From Piper betle (lineage: Eukaryota; Streptophyta; Magnoliopsida; Piperales; Piperaceae), in NCBI GenBank assembly GCA_033002965.1, contig JAURVB010012927.1, forward strand, positions 1-64,000: DNA of 64,000 nucleotides, written 5' to 3'. The notes under the pieces are model-generated. The model searched no databases. It worked only from the letters and a program-made list of their open reading frames with translations, and was not told the DNA's origin. Shown here one piece after another: positions 44,561-55,171 of this stretch (the first letter of the stretch is position 1; each line of letters opens with the position of its first letter). The position numbers and the translations under genes are program-made.

Positions 44561-47545
44561 TATAAGCTATATAATGACATTCTTTAATTTTTTTAGAAAA
44601 GGAATTTACTATTAAAAGGTCGTCTGTTTGGATATTTGCAATTCAATGGTAAATTGATCATGATTTATGTTAGGTTTGGATAAGCCGGAAGGAAAAAAAG
44701 AACTAACAGGACAATTTGGTCGTTTTCGAACCCATCAAATCGAAGTGAATCAACGGACATTCAGCAATCAGATTTCGTAAGTTATACCAAATCGAATTAT
44801 TTCCAAAGCTAAACTAGTAACCGAATAATTTAATTACATCATAAGTTATAAAAAAATGAATTTATTTAATAATTTGAACAAATAAAATTTATTATAAAAA
44901 TGTTATAATTATATAATAATTAACATAACATATAGATTTTAGAATATTTTTAAAAAATGCCGCTATTTTGGTTAATTTGGTTTGGTTTGTTTTCAAACCG
45001 GAATTTCAATATCCAATTCGGTTTTTCAAAAGCCCTACCAAAAACCAAACTTAATTAGCTGGGATGAAACGGAATTAATAATTCGGTTTTGTTCATTTTG
45101 GCTTTAAACTTTCAAGAAATTATGCTCACCCATCCAACTGCCTGCCCCCTATTGCCAGCTATCACTCCCAGCCGACCACCGAGCAAATGTTAGTCACATC
45201 CACTAGTGGGAGCACCTCTAACTTCTCCCCTTCCTTTATCAAATAAAAGGTAACAAAGGGAGAGGGGGACAAATAGGCTTTCCTTATCCTCCGATTGCTG
45301 ACCGCTACAACCCGCCGCTAGCATTAGTTGCCTCTCATCAACAGGTGACAAGTTTGTGATATATGTATATTTTTCCTAGTCTTAAATATTTTTTTGTCTA
45401 GCGTTCAAGGTTTTGTCAAGTTTTTTTATCATATTTTTGGTCGAGTTTTTTCTGGTTAAGGTGAATGCCCACTTTAGGAGTGGCCATCTTCATTGCAGTT
45501 TAGGTTCGAATCGTCCTGTGGTACAATTTTAGTATTAGAGCAGAGCCAATTAAGATGGAAGGTTATGCACATGTGCTTGTGTGTTTGGTCAACTCTTTCA
45601 AATGAGTCAATTCAACTCTACTCCAGCAAGCACGCGCTTTCATGTTGCTCTTGATTTTAGATGTATGTTCAATTTAAGTAGAGGTTTTATTGTGACTCGA
45701 GGTATGAGTATGTGTAGGATTCATGTATGATGGATCAAATTAGATCGATTTAGCATGGATGGCGCATGCATGATGCACGTTACAGCTGAGAATGCATGGA
45801 CCATCGACTAGGTCATGTAGTTGGCAATTCCCTCCGCCCACGATTGATGAGACGGTAGAGGACAATGTCCAAGCATGTGCGGAGACTAAGTGAAGCAAGT
45901 GGACAACAAAGCCAGTTGGAGACTTAACATGGTTAGAGTTCTCACAGTGAGGAGACTAAGTGAAGCAAGTGGACAACATAGCAGAAGAGGATATATCATA
46001 GTTCCATACGCTTGCATCATTGCAATCAGAATAAATAATTGGGTATGGTAACACTAGGAAGGCCAATTGAGGTGCACACATGTGCGGAGACCCTACCAGT
46101 TCACAGATGGACTAATTGAGAATAAGACAGGTTATAGTGGATGGAGAATCAGAGCGCTTGCTGGTGATGAATAGATCAAAAGCACCGTAAGGACTGCAGC
46201 TTTTCATGAAACATGTACAGAGTTTTGCCCATGATGGCACCCATTTAGGAGTGACCACCATGAGAATTGGCAGAGTAATTCTACTCTAGAGCTTCAGGGA
46301 GGACTTCGAGGAAACTTGATGAAGTCTACAGATAAGAGTATGACGGTGCAAATGAGCCTGATGGTAGGCATACCAACCACCTATCACCCAGCTTGATGCA
46401 GGAGTGACATGGAGGAGCCAGACTAGAAGATGACAGAGCAAGAAAGGATAATAGAAGTTTGGACAACATCGTGTAATGAAACTACCAGGGACTTAGGAGA
46501 GGTATATCATGTTCGCATGGTCTCACCACCCAACGTGTAGGCAAATGGTCTTCATCCTTATGACTAGGCACACTTGGTTGAGTAACCTAGCAGAATCGAG
46601 TCAGGCAGCCACAGGACAGTAAAGAGGCAGTCATGAAGGATAGCACACACAATACTGGACGATCAACCATAATATGAGAGATTAGCAAAGCTAGAAAGGT
46701 CTGAGCTATACACTCTACCGGCGTGTCAAAGTTATTGTGAGAGACCATCACAGAGGTAAGGCTAGTTCATTTGCGATTGATCAGAACAGTGAGGTCATGT
46801 GTGGATTCGAGTTCAGCTTCCATGCCTTTGTATCACCCTCACATGTCCCATGTTTTGTTTGCACATTTAGACACTTATTTAGCCTTCTGTCTTTTGATAC
46901 CTTAAGTGATTAGGTGTAACTTGTGGCCAGAATTCCATTTTAAATTATTAAGAGTAGTGGTTTAAGATTTAATACTTCAATTGGGTTCGAGTTAGAACTG
47001 CATTAGGGTGCTACACTAAATGGAACAAGCTACTTCCATATCGCAGTCTTCGATGCCTGTCACGATACCTATGATCTTAAGGATATTCATAGCATGATCA
47101 TGTATCAAATGGGTCAAGGCAACCTTAGGAACATCAGATAGTTGAGGTGACCTATGAGCACACCCTAGACTATATTCATCTATTAGAGTGGTAGTGATTA
47201 CAATCACATGCTCTATTTACGTGTGCATGCGAGCATGTGATATGCATGTTAGACTAGTATCCAGCTACATGAGCTTATCAGATGAGCATGTCATGGCACA
47301 TTGAGAGCTTATTAAATCATTGTGTTATGATACCCAGGGTGCATGTCAAATTACCAAATGTGGTTGCAGTTCAGCAGTTGTTCTTATGGCCTCCTTGAGC
47401 ATAACTTCTTGGACGAAAGTTTTCTAACGAGAGAAGGTTATAAGACCCGAGGCTTTAGCCTGGTGTTTTAGTTTCCTAGCAATTGTGTTTTATGATAGGG
47501 ACTTGTAGAGTTGAGCCATTTATCAACAAATCCATTATTAGTATA
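44561..47545. other. Repeat debris with no gene; possible LTR end at about 47010
   Basis: 44620-45130 is AT-rich with repeated GGTTTGGTTTG and CAAACCGGAA words. From 45360 the sequence looks like a decayed plus-strand Gypsy element. TTTAGTATTAGAGCAGAGCC at about 45530 resembles a primer-binding site for initiator tRNA-Met (TGGTATCAGAGC), and GAACTGCATTAGGGTGCTACA near 47000 resembles the LTR terminus GGGGTGTTACA. No translatable gag or pol motif was found. 47020-47545 holds nothing recognised. Confidence 0.3.
45881..45979 (+). repeat. 29-bp direct repeat, 70 bp apart
   Basis: GGAGACTAAGTGAAGCAAGT followed by GGACAACA occurs identically at 45881 and 45951. Confidence 0.85.
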
Positions 47546-48001
47546 TGTTAAAAACTTTAACTTAACTAAAATTATACAGATGAAAAAAACATTATTAATA
47601 AAACCTTCTTCAGATTAAATTATCAATAAAATAGAATTTGATAGCGGAAACGTACTTGAATCCATGAAAACAAAACGATTCTTTTCTCTTTAGGTTTTGT
47701 TCTTTCAAATTTAGTACAAGTTTTTCAAGACCAGGGTTTCTATACGATGAGATGCCATAACGAAAAACTACTACAAATTTGTAGACCATAACCCTTTTTA
47801 ACTTTATTTTTTCATAATTTCAATTTAACCTATCATAAATGAGAAATTACAAAAAAATGATATCTATACATGTGTATCCATACTTATATTAATGACTAAT
47901 TAAACTTAATTTTAATAGATCAATTTAATTTAGGCCTAACCTTAAATAATAACATATGATACAATTATATATGTATGTATATATACGTCCAAAATCCAAC
48001 A
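47546..48001 (-). repeat. Copia 3' LTR (456 bp)
   Basis: It is bounded by TGTTAAAAACTTTAACTT on the left and GTCCAAAATCCAACA on the right (plus strand). It matches 53284-53441 plus 56388-56699, with many substitutions and small indels. Confidence 0.9.
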
Positions 48002-48012
48002 ATCTCCCACTT
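48002..48012 (-). other. Copia polypurine tract
   Basis: Minus strand AAGTGGGAGAT lies immediately before the 3' LTR start TGTTGG. It would prime plus-strand DNA synthesis. Confidence 0.8.
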
Positions 48013-48348
48013 GGACTATATATATAAAGATAATTATATATCTCTATATAATTTTATGAGCTCTAAAATAACATACGTTATTATTTCAAAAATAACATAC
48101 GTTATTATTTCAAAAATAACAATCTCATTAATTAATTAATGTAATATCGGATCAAGGCTATTTTTGTTACATATATCGTAATTAAATTCATCCATGGTCA
48201 CATACATCAACATAATTAATTGCATATATCAAGTATGAATATGTAGTATAAAAATCAAATGTAATTTAATCTAAACATGCCTATTTTCAACTGGTCCAAC
48301 TTTATGAGATCACTAAAATAAAGTGAAACATAAACCAAATACTGCAAT

Positions 48349-48729
48349 TCACATAAAAAATAAACAAAACTCCCACAAAAGTAACATATCATCAAATAAT
48401 ACAACTCCCAGATAATTAACATGCTCATGAAAGACCTTGGCTAGTAAACTTTTAGTAAGCGGATCCACAATTATGGAGTTTGTCCCAATATGCTTTATAG
48501 AAATTTTACTACTTTGAACTCTTTCTTTCACAACAAGAAACTTGATCTCTATATGTTTTGATTTAGATGAGTTCCTATCGTTATTTGAATATAATATTGC
48601 AGACTGACTATCACAAAATAACTTAAGTGGTCTTTCAATATTATCAACAATGCGCAACCCTATGACAAAATTCCGTAACCATATTCTATGATTGAATGCC
48701 TCATAACAAGCTATAAATTCAGCTACCAT
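48349..48729 (-). pseudogene. Copia RNase H domain
   Basis: The frame of 126 residues contains the Copia-type RNase H signatures AEFIACYEA, LFCDSQSA, SKHIEIKFLVVKERVQ and IVDPLTKSL. The acidic residues at the Glu and Asp motif positions are still present. The first part of the domain, upstream of 48729, has fallen out of frame. It belongs to the C-terminal end of the Copia polyprotein and has no independent function. Confidence 0.88.
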
Positions 48730-49208
48730 GATGGAAGAAGCTATGAGAGTCTGCTTAGCACTCCTCTAACAAGCAGGTAGACATAGCCAGAAGTGGATCG
48801 ATGACTATTTTGACATCCAGCTTAATCGGAATTAGAATACCCAATGATCTCAAGTTGATCTGACTTCCGATATGTAAGCATATAATGTTTTCTTCTCTAA
48901 AGATATATCATGACTCTTTTGGTTGCTTTTTAATGATCCAATCCCGAATTACTTAAATATCTGCCCAACATTCTAATAATATACGCAATATCTGGACGTG
49001 TACATACTTGAGTATATATAAGACTTTCGACTACTCAAGGATAGGGAATCTTTTGCATTTCCTTTCTTTCTATATCATTTTTAAGGCATTGAACGAGACT
49101 GAATTTGTCTCCTTTAGAAACATGGGTATCTCCTGGTTAATAACTTTGCATGCCAAGTTTCTTAAACACTTTTTCTATATAGGTCTTTTGTGATAATCCG
49201 AGTATATA

Positions 49209-50040
49209 TCAAGAGCAATCCTGATGTATTTGAATTTTCAATGCAAAAGACGCATTTACAAGATCTTTCATTTCAAATTTTTTTGATAAAAATCTCTTGG
49301 TTTTGTGTAAAAAACCTATATCATTGCCGGCAAGTAATATATTATCAACATATAAAACTAGAAAAATATACTTACGCCTACTAAACTTATGGTATATACA
49401 ATCATCAATCACATTCATCTCAAAACTGAAAGAGAGAATAATTTGATAATATTTATGATGCCATTGACGAGAAGCCTGCTTAAGTCCAAAGATGAGTTTT
49501 TTAATTTGCAAATTATATTCTTTGAATCTCCTGATATAAAGTTTTTTGGTTGCACCATATAAATTATTTCATCAATATCACCATTTAGAAATGCAGTCTT
49601 TACATCTGATGTAACTCAAGATTAAAATGTGCCACTAATGCTATAATTATTCCGAATGACTTCTTCGATGAAATTTGAGAGAAAGTTTCATTATAATCGA
49701 TGTTTTCCTTTTGAGTAAAGCCCTTCGCAACAAGACTAGTCTTATATCTTTCTACATTAACTTTTGAATCCCTTTTGGTTTTAAATATCAATTTATAACC
49801 AATAGGTTTCACACCTTCAGGCAATGTGACAAGATCCCAAATGTTATTAGCTTTTATGGACTTCATCTCTTCATTCATGACATCAATCCATTTTTGAGAA
49901 TTAGAACACTTCATGACCTGATGAAAGTTGATTGGAACATCTTCTATCATTCCATTTTTATTTTCATATTCTTGGAGAAAGATGATATAATTATCTGGAA
50001 ATACATTTCTATTTTTTCTTGTGGATCTCTTCAATGGCAT
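49209..50040 (-). pseudogene. Copia reverse transcriptase (RVT_2), frameshifted
   Basis: 50040-49600 encodes the RT N-terminus: WIDVMNEEMKSIKANNIWDL, GVKPIGYKLIFKTKRD, LVAKGFTQKENIDYNETFS and ALVAHFNLELHQM. There the frame breaks. Where the family has MDVKTAFLNG the DNA reads ATGTAAAGACTGC, a loss of about four bases that removes the first catalytic Asp and creates a stop. 49511-49209 continues in another frame with IFGLKQASRQWHHK and VLYVDNILLAGND. The YVDD box is therefore YVDN, with the second catalytic Asp changed to Asn by GAT to AAT. The enzyme is certainly inactive. Confidence 0.92.
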
Positions 50041-50325
50041 TTGCTCTTGAGGTTGTTGAGTTTACTCTTTAGGTATAACTTAATGATTGTGATTAGGGAG
50101 ATTCTCGACATTGTTTTGTAATTTTGATATTATTTCTTAAACAACGTTAGGAATATGATATTGATTCTTGTCAAGAACATTCATGGTAAGAGAAACAGAT
50201 TCTTCTTCAAAGACAAAGTCTCTAACTTCATTTCCCCCTCCAAACTTAACATCCTCAAAGAATTAGGTATTTCCCGTCTCAAAGATTGACCTTGTTGTGT
50301 GATCATAAAACTTATACCCTCTAGA

Positions 50326-51130
50326 CTATTCAAAGTTCCAAACAAAATAGCCATTAACTATTTTTGAGTTCAGTTTCCTTTCATTTGGCCCACAAGGCCT
50401 TGCTTTAGCTAGACAACACCAAATGCATAAATGCTTTAGACTAGGCATTTTTCCAGTCCATAATTCATATGAGGTCTTAACTGTTGCCTTTGTCGGTACT
50501 CCATTAAGAAGAAATGTTGTTGTCTTTAACACCTCACCCTAGAGTGAATTAGGTAAAGTAGTATGAGATCATACTTATTACCATGTCTTTTAATGTTCGG
50601 TTTCATCTCTTAGCAACACCATTCATGCTACGAGTACTTGACATTGTGTGTTGTGGGACGATTCCATATTCTTCTAGGAATTTAGCAAATGAACCTGGAC
50701 GTTGTATACCTAATCTATTATATCTACTATAGTATTCACCACTATGGTCAGATCTAATAGCCTTAATAGTTTTGTCAAGTTGGTTCTCAACTTTAGCCTT
50801 ATGTGCCTGAAACATGTTCAATGTTTGAGACTTCTCATGAATGAGACAATGGTAACCATAATGAGAGTAATTGTTTATGAATGTAATAAAATATTGTTGA
50901 CCATTCCAAGAAGTTGTAGGAAATGACCCACATATATTTGTATGTATTAGTTCTAAGACACTTGAAGATCTATTAGCACCTAGTCTCTTTATATTTGTTT
51001 ATTTTCCCTTAATGCGCTCAGCATAGACTTAAAAATCCGATAAATTAAGAGATTCAAGAATTCCATCTGACATAAGTTGTTCAATTCTTTATTTAGAAAT
51101 GTTTCCTAAACGCTTATGCTATAGTAAAGA
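50326..51130 (-). pseudogene. Copia integrase, decayed catalytic triad
   Basis: Minus-strand translation gives, in order, SDGILESLN, IKGK, ELIHTNICGSFPTTSWNG, QQYFITFINNYS, AIRSDHSGEYYSRY, FAKFLEEYGIVPQHTM and SMNGVAKR, then NGVPTKATVKTSYELWTGK and PSLKHLCIWCC. In the D,D(35)E triad the first Asp (HTDICG in the family) is Asn. The second Asp (RSDHSGEY) is intact. The Glu (NGVAER in the family) is Lys. The zinc-finger Cys pair before IKGK is also gone. Several stops interrupt the first 80 codons, and a frameshift separates 50603 from 50532. Confidence 0.9.
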
Positions 51131-51363
51131 AGAATTCTCATTGGTTAGTTTTTTCTCGTACCATGTAAACCCACATGCAAAGTTTTAATAAAAAATGCAA
51201 TAGTATGAAGTAAATATAGATTATCATAAAAAGATAAGGCACCCGTACCTATAATAGAATTTTAAAAAAAACTAAGCTTATTATTTCTAAATGAACAAGA
51301 ATAACCAAATTTGTCCAACGTAGAAATAGAAACCAAATTCTGTCTGAAGGACGATACTGCATA

Positions 51364-51555
51364 TGTCTATTTCAAATCCAAATAATATCCTGTCTTTAAT
51401 AATAATATAAAAGTCCCTATTGCTTCAACTACAACTGATTTGTCCTCACTTATATAAATAAATCTTTCAGCATCATTTGGCTTTCGACAACTCAAGCAAC
51501 CCTGCATTGACACACTTATGTGAGTAGTAGCACCCGAATTTAGCCACCAAGTGTA
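51364..51555 (-). pseudogene. Copia aspartic protease, active-site Asp changed to Asn
   Basis: The frame reads YTWWLNSGATTHISVSMQGC, LSCRKPNDAERF and YISEDKSVVVEAIGTF. Copia proteases have W-x-DSGA(T/S)xH(I/M); here DSG is NSG (GAT to AAT), which removes the catalytic aspartate. There is no Met start because the protease is cut from the Gag-Pol polyprotein. It lies between the gag zinc knuckle (51620) and integrase, as expected. Confidence 0.88.
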
Positions 51556-51619
51556 TTGGCACTGAAGCTAAATTAACCTTTGAACAAACAAAATTAAGAA
51601 ATGGATCTTTCTGTGCACG

Positions 51620-52461
51620 CTAATTGTGATATTTAGTGCATTCATTTTTTATATGTCCAGGTTTACCACAAAAGAAACAGCAAGTAACCTGATTTTCTTG
51701 CTTTTGTCGTTGCTTGTGAGAACCATTACTAGCTTCCTTAGCCCTCTTTCTTTTTTTATTTTTGTCTTGATAGGTACTAGCCAAATGAGCACTTTCAGTT
51801 TGTTTTTCCTTCAACCTTTCTTCTTCTTAGACACAATAAGAAATGAGATCATTAAAGTCCATTTGTCCCTTTGGCAGTCGTAATTGACCTTGAATTGACT
51901 AAATTGTGCTGGAAGAGAAATTAAAATTAAATACATGAGCAAATCCACAGATAGCTCTAACTTTAGTGCTTTTAGTTTTGAAGTAATATTTGACATCTCT
52001 AAGATGTACTCTCTTATGTTTTTTTTGCCTTTAAACTTCATTGAAATCAAGTTCGACAAAAGCTTACTTGTTTCAGCCTTATCATTTTTTACAAAATGTT
52101 TTTCAATTTCTTTAAGAAACTCAATTGATGTAGTAACCTTCTCAGACACATCGCCCCTGAAGGTCTCTGAAATTTTACGCTTCATGATCATAAGACTCAT
52201 GCGATTTGAACGTTCTTATTTATCAATGTCCTGTTTTTCCTCAATGAAACTTTTGTCCGAAAGAGAAGCAAGTTGTTCAGTCCTTAATACAAGGTCAAGA
52301 TCTATGCAGCCAAGAACGATCATTACGCTATCTTTCCAATCCATAAAATTATCTTTAAGCATTGAAACTGAACTGATGTTGGCAAAAATCATAGAAGCAG
52401 ATTGATTAACTGAAAATAAAACAAAATAATATACACATAATAAGATTAATAATTCAAACAA
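51620..52461 (-). pseudogene. Copia gag: capsid-like (UBN2-type) region and zinc knuckle
   Basis: Three frames in order cover gag. 52461-52216 contains SMLKDNFMDWKDSVMIVLGC, the usual gag start around a conserved W. 52200-51811 has FLKEIEKHFVKNDKAETSKL, the LISMKFKGKKNIREYILEM stretch and LISLPAQFSQFKVNYD, typical of UBN2 gag. 51814-51620 is Lys/Gln-rich and ends with CFFCGKPGHIKNEC, an intact CX2CX4HX4C nucleocapsid knuckle. The breaks between the three are frameshifts or stops. The protein would have formed the virus-like particle. Confidence 0.88.
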
Positions 52462-53269
52462 TGATTAATCCCATCAAAAGATACGTAGCACAACATTAAT
52501 ATTTAATCTTTTGACAGAAATATTAATTTGTAAGTAGACTCTTAGTGCAATATCAAATATGAACAATGAATTCTGTCAAATATTATATCTATCTTTCGAC
52601 TTATTTATTATTCACATGGAATCTTAATAATTATCCGATATTTATTACTACAAATGAGTATATAACTTTGTCAAATATTAACCTTCCTTTGGGCTGATTA
52701 ATATTCATATGAATTATATACCCACAACTGTCTTAATATTTAAAATAAATTAATTTTCACAAAAGAGACTACTTTAGTAATATATTATAGTAATTAATAA
52801 ATTCTAAAATATTAATTATAACTGAATCATAATTTGAATTTAATATTGCTAAATATAAATAACATAAAACTTAAAAAGGTTATAAAAATATCTTTATTTA
52901 GAAAGTTCTGAAATTATAACGTTTTTTCTTTTATAACTTTATTTTCCTCATTTGATACTTTACCAAGAGATGACATTGATTTGAGGATAAATATCATATA
53001 TACAACTTTCTTATATTTTTCTTTCCTACATTTGTGAAAATGACAATAACTAGTGTTGAATTTGGGGAACTCCGAATGGGTTGAAGACTATATCAATTTA
53101 TTCTCTCTTATAAATTAGTATTATTTTGGGATCCTAAATCATTAGATTTAGATATGATATGGAATTAGATAGTTCTAATAAGATTTTATTTTGGGATCTA
53201 TCTTTTTCTGAATCTTGATCTAAAATTAAAGATAAATCAAAATAATCCTCAATAATCTAATATGAAGAT

Positions 53270-53281
53270 GTTCTGATACCA
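53270..53281 (-). other. Copia primer-binding site (initiator tRNA-Met)
   Basis: Minus strand TGGTATCAGAAC starts two bases after the 5' LTR end TTTTTAACA. It matches the plant Copia consensus TGGTATCAGAGC except for one base. Together with the polypurine tract it fixes the element's orientation. Confidence 0.88.
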
Positions 53282-55077
53282 CTTGTTAAAAACTTTAACT
53301 TAACCAAAACTATACATATGATAAAAACATCATCAATGAAACCTTTTTCAGATTAAATCATCAAGAAATAGAATTTGTTAGCGGAAGCGTACCTGAATCT
53401 ATAAAAACAGAATGAGGTTTTGATCTTTCAAATTCAGTACTTGTAAAACCCACGATTCGAGTTAGGGTTTTATATTCAGAACCGGTCAGGTCGACCATTA
53501 TTTTTCGAGTCGAGTCAGTTTCAGAACACATGTACTGAGCCGACACCGGTCCCGTGTATGAGCCATAAGGGTCATGTGTACCCAAGTATATGATGATAAC
53601 ATCATGAGTACAACAGAAAAGAATGAATTATTAGAATATATGAGAGTATCAGTTCATTTTTTTTATTATGATATATAATGGATTGTAAAATTAGTTTTAG
53701 GCCGTTTACCGCGTTAGGACGCGTTACGGGCATTTTGGGTGGGTTGATAGTTCACGAGCATATCATTATGATTTTTTTGGTGTTGTTTGATTTTACGGGA
53801 TTTTTCCTGATTTTTATGAATTTTTTTAAGATTTAATACGAATTAGTTATTATACTTGACTCGAGCCGGAGACGAGTCAAGTCTTAATTACAAGTTTGCC
53901 ACCCAACCATTTCTTCTCCAACCCCGACCTTTCTTCCTCCCTTCCCATCCAAACCCTAGCCGCGCCGCCACCACCGTCGACGTCGGCCTGCCGCCGATCG
54001 TCGTCGCCAGGCCCATGCCGCAGTGTTGCCGTGCCGCCTGACTAGCCCCGGCCGCTGCCAGGCCGCCGTGATGCCGGAATCGCCGTGCCTAGCGCCGCAG
54101 CCAAGTTTCGATCGCGTCGTCGATTTCGCCGCCGGTGACTGTCGCCACCACGATCAGGGGGTCGCCTCAGCACCACCGACCGCCCAGTGACCTTCCCCGA
54201 CCGGAACGGAGGCCAGCGCCGCCTAGATCGGCCGGATTCTTCTCCCATCGCCGCCGCTCTGTTTTATGCTTTTTCCGGCGAGCTGTTACCTCCGTTGGCC
54301 GCGTCGACCTCGTAGATGAGTCGGGCTCAGCCGAGCCGGTTCCAAGGGCACCCAACACGACCACTTTCCGGCCAGTAGACGCTGCCGGCGACTGTCGCCG
54401 GAAAACCGCCGGAAGCTACCGAAAACTGCCAGAAACCGTCGGAAAACTGGAATTTCTGGAATTCGCCGGAATTCACCGGATCTTCCGCGGGGCTCACCCA
54501 GTCGAGCCCGATCGAACGTCGGACGCCGAGGAGCGCCGAATTCGAGCTCGGAGACACGCGACGGAACCCTAGCCGTCGCCGATTGCCAACGATGTGAGGT
54601 ATAATTACCTCCAATTTGATTATTTAAATTGATGATTATTAGCATAGCATGGTAGGACTGATTATTTATCATGATAATGCCTAATTACTGATGAAGTAAT
54701 GATGGTATGATTTGAGGAATTGTAAATGAATAGTAAGTGAGCTAATGAGATAAAATGAGTTGGAGCATGATAAGTGATCATGATGTAATTTAGAGAAACA
54801 GAATAAAATATAGTATGAATAGTTTGAGTTAGGATTATTCTCTTTTATGATTATTTGACTATGATGGATGATTATTATGTCGTGTGTGGTATTCATTGAT
54901 GTTGATGCATCATGTAGTTAGAGGGCGTTAGTATTTAGTTTTGATGTGTAGGTACGGAGTAGGAGCTCGCCGCCTAGGCGCGATGACACGCTTGGAGCTT
55001 CTACCAGGTCCGTTAGGACTTCTCTCTGATTTTATGATCTTTTCTATTGTATGTTTGATTTATTGTCTGCAGGACGG

Positions 55078-55109
55078 GTTAAGTGGCGTTTTATCGGATC
55101 CCACTTAAC
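55078..55109 (+). promoter_or_regulatory. Conserved hairpin 1 of the Tekay-like LTR
   Basis: Stem GTTAAGTGG (55078-55086), loop CGTTTTATCGGATC, stem CCACTTAAC (55101-55109): nine perfect pairs. The same hairpin is found in antisense at 8401-8433, 13490-13521, 23261-23292 and 28444-28475. In changed but mostly still paired form it occurs at 58735-58766 and 11269-11301. It lies about 130 bases upstream of the LTR TATA stretch. Its role is unknown. Confidence 0.6.
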
Positions 55110-55147
55110 TCGGGCCATTTAACCGAACATTTTCCGGATTAATAACC

Positions 55148-55171
55148 CCTCGAGGATGAGATCCCTCGAGG
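55148..55171 (+). promoter_or_regulatory. Conserved hairpin 2 of the Tekay-like LTR
   Basis: Stem CCTCGAGG (55148-55155), loop ATGAGATC, stem CCTCGAGG (55164-55171). The loop ATGAGATC is kept in nearly all copies. In the degenerate copy near 4408 the inner stem reads TTGAGG/CCTCAA, so the C-G pair became T-A on both sides. Each arm is itself palindromic, so a protein-binding site is an alternative. Confidence 0.5.

Noticed and set aside
53856..54672. Open frames of 128 and 145 residues
   Set aside because: GC-rich part of the solo LTR at 53442; equivalent positions in related LTRs have different frames.
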